DNA of 64,000 nucleotides from Bacillota bacterium (GTDB taxonomy: Bacteria; Bacillota; Clostridia; Oscillospirales; Acutalibacteraceae), in NCBI GenBank assembly GCA_023412715.1, contig JAEZCC010000047.1, positions 10,154 through 74,153 of the forward strand, read 5' to 3'. The notes under the pieces were generated by a model that saw only the letters and a list, made by a program, of their open reading frames with translations, searched no databases and had not been told where the DNA came from. This document shows, one piece after another, positions 8,174 to 17,005 of this stretch; the stretch's first letter is position 1, and every line of letters starts with the position of its first letter. The position numbers were made by a program, and so were the translations under genes.

Positions 8174-9229
8174 TTGAAAAACGCCAAGACCTATCGGCTC
8201 AGACCGGATGCTCTCGACGCGCTCTTCGAAAAGCTCGAAGAGCGGTACGACCTCTACGCCCCGGTCCGGGTTCCCGCCGGAGGGCGGTACGCGCAGCAGG
8301 ATTCCGTCCTGTACCGGCAGGTACATAAATATGACGAAATCGAATTCCGCGAGCGGTCCACCTACCCGATGAAGGAAGTTCTCACGCCCATTACGCAGAC
8401 CCTGTTTTACTTCACGGAGGACGAATACCGGGAAAGTAAGGGGCCTCAGAAGGACCTTCTGGTTTTCGGCAGGGCGTGCGACATCAACGCCATCAAAATC
8501 CAGGATCAGATTTACCTGCAGAACGGCGGCGTGGAGGATTTCTTTTATAAAAGAATTCGGGACAAGGTAAAATTCGCGCTGATGGAGTGCAAGGAGCAGT
8601 TTGAGGGCTGCTTCTGCTGCAGCGTCGGGGCGAATGTGACCGACCTGCATTCCCTCGCTTTTTCCTTTGGGGATAAAGAGGCGCACGTTGAGGTTCTGGA
8701 CGAGGACTTCGGGGGGTATTTCGACCATGCCGAGCCGTCGGATTATCGGATCCAGTTCCCGCGGGAAAACGAGCTCAAGGTGAAGTACCCCGTTATCGAC
8801 AGTATCGATCTGGCCAACAAATTGAAAGATCACCCCATGTGGAAGGAATTCGACGACCGGTGCATCGCCTGCGGCTCCTGCACGGTGGCCTGCAGCACCT
8901 GCACCTGTTTTGAGACCGTGGATCTCGTTTACACGCAGAACGCGCACGTCGGCGAGCGGAGGAGGACCTGCTCCTCCTGCATGGTGGACGGCTTCGACGA
9001 GATGGCCGGCGGCCAGTGCTTTCGGAAAACGACCGCCGAAAAATACCGCTATAAGATTCTCCATAAGGTCTACGGTCATGACGCGCGGTTCCACACGGGC
9101 CCGATGTGCGTGGGCTGCGGGCGGTGCTCCGCCAGGTGCCCGGAGCTGATCAGCTATCCGGCGACCCTGAACAAGCTGGCAAAGGCGATTGAGGAAATCA
9201 AACGGGAGGAGGAGACGCAGCATGCTTAA
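8174..9229 (+). CDS. asrA: Anaerobic sulfite reductase subunit A
   Basis: A 351-residue iron-sulfur electron-transfer subunit. It carries two ferredoxin-type cysteine clusters near the C-terminus, CIACGSCTVACSTCTC and CVGCGRCSARCP, plus a CSSC in between. With AsrB and AsrC it makes the dissimilatory-like, NADH-linked sulfite reductase first described in Salmonella and Clostridium, reducing sulfite to sulfide in the cytoplasm. Start choice: TTG at 8174 has AAAGGAAG 9-10 bases upstream and gives the family's usual N-terminus (MKNAKTYRLRPDALDALF); the upstream ATG at 8135 lacks an SD and lies near the promoter. Its stop overlaps the start of asrB by 8 bases. Confidence 0.93.
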   Translation: MKNAKTYRLRPDALDALFEKLEERYDLYAPVRVPAGGRYAQQDSVLYRQVHKYDEIEFRERSTYPMKEVLTPITQTLFYFTEDEYRESKGPQKDLLVFGRACDINAIKIQDQIYLQNGGVEDFFYKRIRDKVKFALMECKEQFEGCFCCSVGANVTDLHSLAFSFGDKEAHVEVLDEDFGGYFDHAEPSDYRIQFPRENELKVKYPVIDSIDLANKLKDHPMWKEFDDRCIACGSCTVACSTCTCFETVDLVYTQNAHVGERRRTCSSCMVDGFDEMAGGQCFRKTTAEKYRYKILHKVYGHDARFHTGPMCVGCGRCSARCPELISYPATLNKLAKAIEEIKREEETQHA

Positions 9230-10022
9230 CAATCCGGTAAAACCCCGCGCGCAGAAAATCCTTGAGATTCTGCCGCAGACGGAGACGGAATGGACCTTTC
9301 GCGTAGCGAATGATCTTCCGGTCCGGCACGGGCAGTTCATGCAGCTCTCCCTTCCGAAGGTGGGGGAAGCGCCGATCTCCATCAGCGGCTTCGGGGACGG
9401 CTATGTGGACTTCACCATCCGCAAAGTGGGAAAGGTGACCGACGGGCTCTTCAGCCTGAAAAAGGGCGATTCCATCTTCCTGCGCGGCTGTTACGGCAAC
9501 GGGTGGCCGGTGGATCAGCTCAAAGGAAAGAATATCGTCATCGTGGCCGGCGGCACCGGCGTCTCCCCGGTCAAGAGCCTGATCCATATGCTTTATGAAA
9601 ACCCGGATTACGTCAAAGAGGTCTATCTGATCCTCGGCTTCAAAAATTCCAGAAGCATCCTCTTTGTCGACGAGCTGGCCGAATGGAAGGCCGCGAAGCA
9701 CTTTCACGTCGTCTACACGCTGGACAGCGAGAAGTTCGCGGGCTGGAACAAGGGGCTGGTCACCGATTTTCTGAAAAACGTCCCGTTCGATTCCTTCGGC
9801 GGGAATTATGCGTGCATCGTGGTGGGGCCGCCCGTGATGATGAAATTCACCGGCCTCGGCCTTTTGACGAACGGGGTCCCCGAGGAAAAGATCTGGATGT
9901 CCTTTGAGCGGAAAATGTCCTGCGGCATCGGGAAATGCGGCCACTGCCGAATCGACGAGACCTATGTGTGCCTGGACGGGCCGGTCTTCAATTACACGGT
10001 CGGCAAAAAACTCGTGGATTAG
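9222..10022 (+). CDS. asrB: Anaerobic sulfite reductase subunit B
   Basis: A 266-residue flavoprotein of the ferredoxin-NAD(P)+ reductase family. An FAD-binding barrel (with HGQFMQLSLPKVGEAPISIS) is followed by an NAD-binding domain (VAGGTGVSPVKSLIHMLYE) and a C-terminal 2Fe-2S cysteine set (MSCGIGKCGHCRI and a later VCLDGP). It takes electrons from NADH and passes them to AsrA/AsrC. ATG at 9222 overlaps asrA and is preceded by GGGAGGAGGAG. The architecture equals that of dihydroorotate dehydrogenase electron-transfer subunits (PyrK); the operon context fixes it as AsrB. Confidence 0.93.
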   Translation: MLNNPVKPRAQKILEILPQTETEWTFRVANDLPVRHGQFMQLSLPKVGEAPISISGFGDGYVDFTIRKVGKVTDGLFSLKKGDSIFLRGCYGNGWPVDQLKGKNIVIVAGGTGVSPVKSLIHMLYENPDYVKEVYLILGFKNSRSILFVDELAEWKAAKHFHVVYTLDSEKFAGWNKGLVTDFLKNVPFDSFGGNYACIVVGPPVMMKFTGLGLLTNGVPEEKIWMSFERKMSCGIGKCGHCRIDETYVCLDGPVFNYTVGKKLVD

Positions 10023-10034
10023 GAGGTTTGAATC

Positions 10035-11060
10035 GTGGTAGAAGATTGCAATATCAAAAAGCTGCGGAACAACTGCTTCCGTCAGTCGAAAGTCCCCGGC
10101 GAATTCATGCTGCAGCTCCGGGTTCCGGGCGCGGTCATCGATTCGAAATGGCTCGACGTGATCCAGCACGTCTGCCGGACCTGGGGCAACGGCTCCTTTC
10201 ACCTCGGGGTGCGGCAGACCCTGAACGCGCCGGGGATCAAGGCAAAGGATATCCCCGCGGTGAACGATTACATACAGCCTTATCTGCAGGCCGTCGAGTG
10301 CGAGATGTGCGGCGTCGAGATGCAGACGAAGAACGGCTACCCCTATATCGCGCCCCGGAACATCATGGCCTGCATCGGCAGCGTCCACTGTATCAAGGGC
10401 AATGTCAACACCCAGGCGCTTGCCCGGAAGCTGGAAAAGGTGATCTATCCGAACCCGTATCATATCAAGATTTCGGTGTCGGGCTGTCCGAACGACTGCG
10501 GCAAGGCCCATTTTCAGGACTTCGGCATCATCGGCTGCACAAAGCCAATCTACGATATCGACCGGTGCATCGGCTGCGGGGCGTGCGTACGCAAATGCGA
10601 GAGTGCGGCGACCCGCGTGCTCTCCCTGAACGATAAGCACAAGGTGGAGAAGGATGCCTGCTGCTGTGTGGGCTGCGGGGAATGCGTCGCCGCCTGCCCG
10701 ACTGGGGCGTGGAGGCGGCCGAACAGGGACTTTTATAAGATCATCCTGGGCGGCCGGACCGGCAAGCAATATCCGCGGATGGGCAAGATGTTCGCCAACT
10801 GGCTGACGGAAGACAGTCTGCTCGCAATCATGAAAAACTGGCCGAAGTTTTCCGACTGGGTTTTGGGCGGGAAACCCGTCTATATCCACGGCGGGCACCT
10901 GATCGACCGGGCGGGATACCAGCGGTTCAAGGAATTCATGCTGGAGGGCGTGACGCTGAACCCGGAAGCCTTCATCGCCGAGAACATCAACTGGGCGGAA
11001 ACGGAGTACCGCAGCAACATCCATGTGAAGCCTCTCAGCAAGCACCAGAGCGTCAAATAG
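10035..11060 (+). CDS. asrC: Anaerobic sulfite reductase subunit C (siroheme subunit)
   Basis: A 341-residue catalytic subunit. The nitrite/sulfite reductase half-domain and siroheme/4Fe-4S region contains VSGCPNDCGKAHFQDFG. Two extra 4Fe-4S clusters lie in a ferredoxin insert: CIGCGACVRKCES and CCVGCGECVAACPTGA. It binds siroheme and carries out the six-electron reduction of sulfite to sulfide. A GTG start at 10035 with TAGGAGG 8 bases upstream is used, 12 bases behind asrB. The operon that makes the tetrapyrrole precursor of its cofactor begins 600 bp downstream. Confidence 0.94.
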   Translation: MVEDCNIKKLRNNCFRQSKVPGEFMLQLRVPGAVIDSKWLDVIQHVCRTWGNGSFHLGVRQTLNAPGIKAKDIPAVNDYIQPYLQAVECEMCGVEMQTKNGYPYIAPRNIMACIGSVHCIKGNVNTQALARKLEKVIYPNPYHIKISVSGCPNDCGKAHFQDFGIIGCTKPIYDIDRCIGCGACVRKCESAATRVLSLNDKHKVEKDACCCVGCGECVAACPTGAWRRPNRDFYKIILGGRTGKQYPRMGKMFANWLTEDSLLAIMKNWPKFSDWVLGGKPVYIHGGHLIDRAGYQRFKEFMLEGVTLNPEAFIAENINWAETEYRSNIHVKPLSKHQSVK

Positions 11061-11077
11061 AAAGGTTGGGAGATTTT

Positions 11078-11530
11078 ATGAGTGAAGTATTTCGGGCCGG
11101 CGACCTGCTCAACAGCCTCGTGGGACTGGAAAAGACGGGACACGACTTCTATCTCAGAATATCGCGGCAGGCCAGGGACGCAAAGAGCGGCGACCTCTTC
11201 CGTTTCCTCGCGGGTGAGGAAGCAAAGCATGAAAAAATCTATTCCGATCTGTCACAGGAATATATCGGAAGCACGGCAGCCGATGCAGAAATCGACGAAG
11301 AGTATGGCGCCTATTTAAAGGCCCTGCTCTCCCAGCACTTTGATTTTTCTCCCGCCGATCTCGATACGCTGGAAGCGGCCCTGAAATTTGCCGTTTCCCT
11401 CGAAAAGGACACCCTGCTTTATATCGGGGAACTGCAGAACGTTTTGAAGGACTGGAAGACGGACCTTTTCGAGCGCATCAAGAAAGAGGAGAGAAGCCAT
11501 CTTAAAATGTTGGCGGACCTTTCAAAATAA
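11078..11530 (+). CDS. Rubrerythrin-like ferritin-fold protein
   Basis: A 150-residue protein with a four-helix diiron arrangement: glutamate in SLVGLEKTGHDFY, EEAKHEKIY, SLEKDTLLYIGEL and EERSHLKML, i.e. the paired Glu and E-x-x-H ligands of rubrerythrin/ferritin-like proteins. It lacks the C-terminal rubredoxin domain of classical rubrerythrin. ATG at 11078 is preceded by AAAGGTTGGGAG, 17 bases behind asrC, so it belongs to the asr operon. Peroxide removal or iron handling near the oxygen-sensitive reductase is a plausible role; there is no direct proof. Confidence 0.85.
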   Translation: MSEVFRAGDLLNSLVGLEKTGHDFYLRISRQARDAKSGDLFRFLAGEEAKHEKIYSDLSQEYIGSTAADAEIDEEYGAYLKALLSQHFDFSPADLDTLEAALKFAVSLEKDTLLYIGELQNVLKDWKTDLFERIKKEERSHLKMLADLSK

Positions 11531-11580
11531 GGCGTGAGGCCGGTAAAACAAAAGAAACGTGTGCAGGCACTGCACGAATC

Positions 11581-11614
11581 ACCAGCGATGTCTGCCATTG
11601 CAGGCATCGCTGGT
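11581..11614 (+). terminator. Hairpin between the asr and siroheme operons
   Basis: ACCAGCGATG and CATCGCTGGT pair perfectly (10 bp), with an inner CTGC/GCAG pair. The following TTTCGGTTCC is only weakly T-rich, so this may be a partial terminator or an attenuator in front of sirC. A smaller hairpin GTGCA/TGCAC lies just upstream at 11561-11575. Confidence 0.55.
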
Positions 11615-11651
11615 TTCGGTTCCATGACGACCGATCAAGGCAGGTGAAAAA

Positions 11652-12326
11652 ATGGGATATTTCCCGCTTTTTATAAACCTTTCCGGCAGGGACGTGCTGG
11701 TGGCAGGCGGCGGGAAGGTGGCGGAGCGCAAGGCGCGGATTCTGCGGGAGTTTGACGCCGCCATCCGGCTGGTCAGTCCCGAAGCGACGCAGGGACTCAC
11801 GGAGCTCGCCGGCTCGGGTGCGATCCGGTTCCTTCGGAGGGAATATCGCACGGAAGACATTGATACCGCGGCCATTGTTGTTGCCGCCACAGGCGACAGG
11901 ACGGTCAACCGGCAGATCCATGACGACGCCGTTTGCAAGGGCATCCCTGTCAACGTGGCGGACGACCCGGAGCTGTGCACGTTTTTCTTTCCGGCCATAG
12001 TCCGCCGCGACGATTTCGTCGTCGGGATCACGACCTCCGGCAGCTATCCTGCGCTTTCAAGATATGCCCGTGAAAAAATTGAGACGCTCTTCCCCGACCA
12101 ATACGGCGTAATCACGGACATTCTGAAAGAGTATCGGGAAAAAATCCGGAACGAAATACATAGTCCGGCAGAACGGGCGGCAATCCTCGAAAAGCTGATG
12201 GATACGGCTGCGCAGGCGGCGCAAAATGCCAAAACGTTAGACCGCCGCATTCTTATTGAACAGCTCGACAAAGCCCGCGAAGAATGGGCGCGGCGGGTTC
12301 CCACGCAAGGAGGTGAAAGATTATGA
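11652..12326 (+). CDS. sirC: Precorrin-2 dehydrogenase (siroheme synthase N-domain)
   Basis: A 224-residue NAD-dependent precorrin-2 oxidase of the CysG-N/Met8/SirC family. The N-terminal dinucleotide motif is VLVAGGGKVAERKARILREF, followed by VVAATGDRTVNRQI and the conserved segment NVADDPELCTFFFPAIV, whose aspartate is important in Met8/CysG. It converts precorrin-2 to sirohydrochlorin; no separate ferrochelatase (SirB/CbiK) is in this operon, so the protein may also insert iron as Met8 does. The last bases overlap hemA (ATGA). Confidence 0.9.
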   Translation: MGYFPLFINLSGRDVLVAGGGKVAERKARILREFDAAIRLVSPEATQGLTELAGSGAIRFLRREYRTEDIDTAAIVVAATGDRTVNRQIHDDAVCKGIPVNVADDPELCTFFFPAIVRRDDFVVGITTSGSYPALSRYAREKIETLFPDQYGVITDILKEYREKIRNEIHSPAERAAILEKLMDTAAQAAQNAKTLDRRILIEQLDKAREEWARRVPTQGGERL

Positions 12327-13561
12327 AGATCTGTATGGCCGGCGTCGATTTCAGCCGCGCGGCGCTCGGGCAGCGCGAAGCCTTTGCCTTTACCAGGAGC
12401 CAGGCCGCGCAGGCCGGGCATACCATAGCGGAGGTGCCGGGGGTGGAAGGCTGCGTGATCGTCTCCACCTGCAACCGGACGGAGCTTTGGCTGTGCGTGG
12501 AAAACGGCGGGAAGGCAGACCCGGCGGCGCTTCTCTGCTCGCTGAAAGGGCTTGAAAGGGCCCGGTTTTCGGATGGGATCACAGTGAGAAACGGTGAGGA
12601 GGCGGTCCGCCGCCTTTTTGAGACGGCCTGCGGCCTGCGCTCGCTCATATGGGGCGAAGACCAGATCGTCACCCAGATCCGGGACGCCGCCGATTTGTCC
12701 GTGTCCGAAGGCACGGCGGGAAAAGTGCTGGGGAAACTGTTTCAGACGGCCGTCACCTCCGCCAAAGCGGTCAAGACCCAGGTGCGCTTTTCCGCCGGAA
12801 ATTCTTCCGTGGCCGCGGCGGCCGTGGAAAAATGCCGGGAACTGTGCGGCAGCCTGCGGGGTCTGCGCTGCCTGGTCGTCGGGAGCGGCCGGATGGGGCG
12901 CCTCGCGGCGCAGGCGTTTGCCGCGGCCGGCGCGCAGGTTCTTATGACGCTTCGGCAATACAAATATGGAATCAGCGTAATCCCGGAAAACTGCGAAAGC
13001 CTTCCTTACGACGAACGGTATGCGGGAATCAGCGACGCCGACGTCGTCGTCAGCGCCACTTCGAGCCCGCATTACACTCTTCTGTTTGATCCGGCTCAGG
13101 AAGCCTGCGCGGCAAATCCGAAGGACAGGATCTTCCTCGACCTTGCCGTTCCGCGGGATATAGACTCCCGGATCGCGAAGCTGCCGGGGTGCCACCTGCT
13201 GACGATCGACGACATTCCCTGTCGCGTCCGGGCGGAGGAAAAAGCGGCGGTGGAGGCTCAATGCGGGGAGATCATCGGCCATTACATTCGCGAGTTTGAA
13301 AAGCAGCTGGTCGCATGGTCCACGCTGCCCGCCATTCATAAACTTGCCCATGAATTTCAGGCTTCCCTGCGCGAAGGGTTGGAAAAAGAACTTCGGCAGA
13401 CACCCATTTCCCCGGAAGCGATGCGGACGGTCCTGGATGCGGCGCAGAGTCTCTCTGAAGCACAGGCTGGCAAGATGCTGTTTGCCTTTCGGGACTGGAT
13501 GGAAGAAAACGCCGGGACACGGGAAATGCTGCCGGGTGATGCGGCCCGGGCCGTGGAATAA
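12323..13561 (+). CDS. hemA: Glutamyl-tRNA reductase
   Basis: A 412-residue enzyme of the C5 pathway that reduces Glu-tRNA(Glu) to glutamate-1-semialdehyde with NADPH. The catalytic cysteine lies in IVSTCNRTELW near residue 50. The substrate-binding block GLRSLIWGEDQIVTQI and the NADPH-binding fold VVGSGRMGRLAAQAFAAAG follow, then a C-terminal dimerisation helix region. It starts inside the end of sirC, with AAGGAGGTGAAAG upstream. The tRNA-Glu gene it depends on happens to lie at 18.9 kb, but that is probably chance. Confidence 0.95.
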   Translation: MKICMAGVDFSRAALGQREAFAFTRSQAAQAGHTIAEVPGVEGCVIVSTCNRTELWLCVENGGKADPAALLCSLKGLERARFSDGITVRNGEEAVRRLFETACGLRSLIWGEDQIVTQIRDAADLSVSEGTAGKVLGKLFQTAVTSAKAVKTQVRFSAGNSSVAAAAVEKCRELCGSLRGLRCLVVGSGRMGRLAAQAFAAAGAQVLMTLRQYKYGISVIPENCESLPYDERYAGISDADVVVSATSSPHYTLLFDPAQEACAANPKDRIFLDLAVPRDIDSRIAKLPGCHLLTIDDIPCRVRAEEKAAVEAQCGEIIGHYIREFEKQLVAWSTLPAIHKLAHEFQASLREGLEKELRQTPISPEAMRTVLDAAQSLSEAQAGKMLFAFRDWMEENAGTREMLPGDAARAVE

Positions 13562-13576
13562 ACGAGGGGATAGCTT

Positions 13577-14488
13577 ATGCCGAAGGAAAAAATCCGGATC
13601 GGGAGCCGCAAAAGCAGGCTCGCCGTGATTCAGACGGAAATCGTGGCGGGTTTGCTTCGCCGCGCTCACCCGGAACTTAAAACGGAAATCGTCGCCATGG
13701 ATACCACCGGCGACGTCGTCCTCGACCGGCCGCTCGATGCGGTTGGCGGCAAGGGACTTTTCACCCTCGAACTGGAACGGGCGCTGCGTCGGGGAGAAAT
13801 CGACCTTTCGGTGCACAGTTTGAAGGACATGCCCGAAGTCATCCCGGAAGACCTGCCTCTCCTCGCCTATTCCAAACGGGAAGATCCCCGCGACGCGCTG
13901 GTTCTCCCCGCCGGCGCCGTTTACGAAGGGCTGGCCCGGCTTTCGGGCGAAAGACCCGTGGGCTGTTCGAGCGCCCGCAGGACGATTCAGCTGCTTGCCC
14001 TTTGTCCGGAGCTTTCGGTCGCGCCCATCCGCGGCAACGTGCCGACGCGGCTCAAAAAGCTGGACGACGGCGGCTACAGTGCGCTGATTCTCGCGGCGGC
14101 GGGACTCAAAAGGCTGGGACTCACAGACAGGATCTCGAAGATTTTCTCGGAGGAAGAGATTCTGCCGGCGGCCGGTCAGGGAATTCTCGCCGTGCAGGGC
14201 CCGAAGGACTTTGACGCAGACCTGCTCGCCTGTGTCGACGACCCGGACAGCCGGACCGCTGCCCTGGCCGAGCGGGCGGTGATCGCGGGGCTTGGCTGCG
14301 GGTGCAGTTCGCCCGCCGCGGCGTTTTGCCGCGTTTGGGGGAACGAGGTCCGGATCCGTGCGTTCTATGTCAATCCGGATACCGGACTAAGAGCGTCCGG
14401 CAACATTTCCGGCGGCAGAAAAGCGATTTTAACGCTTGCCCAAACGCTCTCGGCCCGTCTTCTGAAGGAGGCGGGACAGCATGAATGA
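13577..14488 (+). CDS. hemC: Porphobilinogen deaminase (hydroxymethylbilane synthase)
   Basis: A 303-residue enzyme that links four porphobilinogens into hydroxymethylbilane. IRIGSRKSRLAVIQTEIV opens the protein, VHSLKDMPEVIPEDLPL is the conserved active-site block, SCSSARRTIQLLALCPEL-type residues (here GCSSARRTIQLL) and IRGNVPTRLKKLDDGGYSAL follow. The dipyrromethane-cofactor cysteine is in GLGCGCSSP, a variant of the usual GGCQVP. The end overlaps the next gene by 8 bases. Confidence 0.94.
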   Translation: MPKEKIRIGSRKSRLAVIQTEIVAGLLRRAHPELKTEIVAMDTTGDVVLDRPLDAVGGKGLFTLELERALRRGEIDLSVHSLKDMPEVIPEDLPLLAYSKREDPRDALVLPAGAVYEGLARLSGERPVGCSSARRTIQLLALCPELSVAPIRGNVPTRLKKLDDGGYSALILAAAGLKRLGLTDRISKIFSEEEILPAAGQGILAVQGPKDFDADLLACVDDPDSRTAALAERAVIAGLGCGCSSPAAAFCRVWGNEVRIRAFYVNPDTGLRASGNISGGRKAILTLAQTLSARLLKEAGQHE

Positions 14489-15986
14489 GAAAACCGGGAA
14501 AGTGTGGCTGGTGGGCGCCGGCCCTTCGGACGCCGGCCTGATGACCCTGCGCGGACGTGAAGTTTTAGGCAGGGCGGGTGTGGTCGTCTACGACCGGCTG
14601 CTCGGTGCCGGCGTTCTCGCCATGATCCCGCCCGGCGCCCAAAAGATCGACGTGGGGAAAAGCCCGGACCGGCACCCCGTCCCGCAGGAGGAGATCAACC
14701 GCATCCTTGTGCGGGAGGCGCTGGCCGGGAACCGGGTCGTGCGGCTCAAGGGCGGCGATCCGTTCCTGTTCGGCCGCGGCGGCGAAGAGCTGGAGGCGCT
14801 CCGGGAAAACGGAATCCCCTATGAGGTCGTCCCCGGCGTGACTTCGGCAATCGCCGCGCCGGCTTATGCGGGCATTCCCGTGACGCACCGGGAGTACAGC
14901 TCCTCCCTGCATGTCTTCACCGGCCATTCCTCCGAGGGCAAAGAGGCGAGCCTTGATTACGCTGTGCTGGCAAAGCTGCGGGGCACACTCGTCTTCCTGA
15001 TGGGGGTCGCCTCGGCGGGGCGCATCTGCGATGGGCTGCTGCGGGCCGGTATGCCTGGCGATACGCCGGCCGCCGTAATCGAAAACGGCACGGCCGCACG
15101 GCAGCGGACCGTCTGCGCAACTCTGGACAGCCTTGCAGGAAAAATTGCGGAGCAGGAGGTCCGTTCCCCGGCCGTGATCGTCATCGGGCAGGTTGCTTCG
15201 CTCGCGGACCGTCTGTCATGGGTCTCAAACAGGCCGCTTCACGGCAAACGAGTCGTCGTCACGAGGCCCCTCGGTCAAAGTGAGGAATTCTGTGAGAAAA
15301 TCCGCAGTCTTGGCGGTGAGGCCGTCGCGTTCCCCTGCATCGAAACCGTCCCGTTCGAAGAGGACAAAATGGCGGAAACGATCCGACGGCTGAACGGTTT
15401 TACATGGATCACCTTTTCGAGCGCTTCCGGGGTGGATGTCTTTTTTGAAGCCCTGCGCCGCGCCGGCAGGGACACCCGCGCGCTCGGCCCTTTTAAACTT
15501 GCCGCAGTCGGCGCCGCCACCGCAAAGCGCTTGGGAATGCACGGCATCCTGCCGGATCTGGTCCCACCTAAGTTCGACGGCTTGCATCTGGGAAAAGCCC
15601 TTGCGAGGGGCGCGGGGCCGGGCGACAACGTTCTGATCATCCGGGCACGCGATGGCTCCCGCGCGCTGGAGGAACAAATGGAACGCACCGGAATCCCCTT
15701 TGAGGCGATACCCGCGTATGAAACCCACTCCGCAGCTTTGGAAGAGACGGGGTTTCCCGAAATCCGGAAAAGCATCGGGGACGGGGCATTCGACCTTGTC
15801 GCCTTCACCAGCGCCTCCACGGTGAGAGGCTTTGCGCAGGCATTTCCTCATCTGGATTTTTCACACTGCACCGCCGTATGCATCGGCCGGGAGACGGCCG
15901 CCGAGGCGGAGAAACTCGGGATGCGCGCCATCACAGCCGAAGTCTCCACCGTAGACGGCATGCTGGAAACAATGATCAATCTGTGA
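14481..15986 (+). CDS. cobA-hemD: Uroporphyrinogen-III methyltransferase / uroporphyrinogen-III synthase fusion
   Basis: A 501-residue bifunctional protein. Residues 1-245 are the SAM-dependent uroporphyrinogen-III C-methyltransferase (VWLVGAGPSDAGLMTLRG, VVYDRLLG, VRLKGGDPFLFGRGGEE, VVPGVTSAIAAPAYAGIPVT). About 250-501 is HemD (VVVTRPLGQSEEF, WITFSSASGVDVFFEAL, VAFTSASTVRGF). HemD closes hydroxymethylbilane to uroporphyrinogen III and CobA turns this into precorrin-2, so the fusion channels flux towards siroheme (and possibly cobalamin) rather than haem. No haem-branch gene (hemE, hemN) is in the operon. Confidence 0.94.
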   Translation: MNEKTGKVWLVGAGPSDAGLMTLRGREVLGRAGVVVYDRLLGAGVLAMIPPGAQKIDVGKSPDRHPVPQEEINRILVREALAGNRVVRLKGGDPFLFGRGGEELEALRENGIPYEVVPGVTSAIAAPAYAGIPVTHREYSSSLHVFTGHSSEGKEASLDYAVLAKLRGTLVFLMGVASAGRICDGLLRAGMPGDTPAAVIENGTAARQRTVCATLDSLAGKIAEQEVRSPAVIVIGQVASLADRLSWVSNRPLHGKRVVVTRPLGQSEEFCEKIRSLGGEAVAFPCIETVPFEEDKMAETIRRLNGFTWITFSSASGVDVFFEALRRAGRDTRALGPFKLAAVGAATAKRLGMHGILPDLVPPKFDGLHLGKALARGAGPGDNVLIIRARDGSRALEEQMERTGIPFEAIPAYETHSAALEETGFPEIRKSIGDGAFDLVAFTSASTVRGFAQAFPHLDFSHCTAVCIGRETAAEAEKLGMRAITAEVSTVDGMLETMINL

Positions 15987-16021
15987 CGCACAACGTGCGC
16001 CACAACAAACAGGAGGAAACC

Positions 16022-17005
16022 ATGGAACTGACAAAACGGCCGCGCAGGCTCCGCACCGATGTTGGGATGAGGGACCTTGTGCGTGAAACGCGCATCTCAA
16101 AAAAAGCGCTGATTTATCCCCTTTTTGTAAAGGAGGGTGACAACCTGATCGAGGATATCCCTTCGCTGGAGGGACAGAAACGATGCAGCCCCGATCAGCT
16201 TCCCCGCCTGGTCGATCCGGTCGTAAAGGCCGGCATCGGGAGCGTGCTGCTGTTCGGGCTGCCCAAAGAGAAGGATGAACTGGGCAGCGGCGCCTGGGAC
16301 GACAACGGCGTTGTGCAGCAGGCTGTGCGGGTGCTCAAAAAAGAATACCCGCAGCTCAAGGCCGTGACCGATGTCTGTCTGTGCGAATACACGAGCCACG
16401 GGCACTGCGGGGTTCTCAACGGGCAAACGGTGGATAACGATGGGACGCTTGAACTGCTTGCCAGGACGGCGCTCTCCCATGCCCGCGCGGGCGCGGATAT
16501 CGTCGCGCCCTCCGACATGATGGACGGGCGGGTCGGGGCGATCCGCCGGGCGCTGGACGCAAACGGCTTTACCGACCGGGCGATCATGGCCTATTCGGTC
16601 AAATACGCCTCTTCCTTCTATGGGCCGTTCCGCGACGCGGCGGGTTCCGCCCCCGCCTTCGGGGATCGGAAAAGCTATCAGATGGATTTTCACAACAGCC
16701 GCGAGGCCGTCAAAGAGGCCGCGCTCGACGTGGAGGAGGGCGCGGATATCCTGATGGTCAAGCCGGCCTTTTCCTATCTGGACGTCATCGGCAAAATCCG
16801 CGCGGCGTTTCCGCTTCCCCTTGCCGCGTACAGCGTCAGCGGGGAATACGCCATGATCAAGGCGGCGTCGCGCGCGGGCCTCATCGACGAAACAGGCGTC
16901 GCGTGCGAATCGGCGGTGGGTGTCTTCCGCGCGGGCGCCGATATTCTGATCACCTACTATGCCCCAGAACTCGCCGGGTGGATCGATGAGGGGAGGATCG
17001 GATGA
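16022..17005 (+). CDS. hemB: Delta-aminolevulinic acid dehydratase (porphobilinogen synthase)
   Basis: A 327-residue enzyme condensing two 5-aminolevulinates to porphobilinogen. The zinc-site cysteines lie in VCLCEYTSHGHCG, the Schiff-base lysines in YSVKYASSFYGPFRDA and ILMVKPAFSYLD. The start at 16022 has AACAGGAGGAAACC in front and gives the correct N-terminus (MELTKRPRRLRTD); the open frame continues upstream only as a shadow of the hemD end. Zinc-type rather than magnesium-only enzyme is suggested by the cysteines. Confidence 0.95.
   Translation: MELTKRPRRLRTDVGMRDLVRETRISKKALIYPLFVKEGDNLIEDIPSLEGQKRCSPDQLPRLVDPVVKAGIGSVLLFGLPKEKDELGSGAWDDNGVVQQAVRVLKKEYPQLKAVTDVCLCEYTSHGHCGVLNGQTVDNDGTLELLARTALSHARAGADIVAPSDMMDGRVGAIRRALDANGFTDRAIMAYSVKYASSFYGPFRDAAGSAPAFGDRKSYQMDFHNSREAVKEAALDVEEGADILMVKPAFSYLDVIGKIRAAFPLPLAAYSVSGEYAMIKAASRAGLIDETGVACESAVGVFRAGADILITYYAPELAGWIDEGRIG

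Noticed and set aside
9198..11045. Long minus-strand open frame opposite asrB/asrC (615 codons)
   Set aside because: Its product is a low-complexity His/Asp/Ala-rich shadow of GC-rich coding DNA on the other strand; no SD and it ignores the asrB and asrC boundaries.
12044..13816. Long minus-strand open frame opposite hemA/hemC
   Set aside because: Shadow of the hem operon; overlaps three well supported genes and has no recognisable motif.
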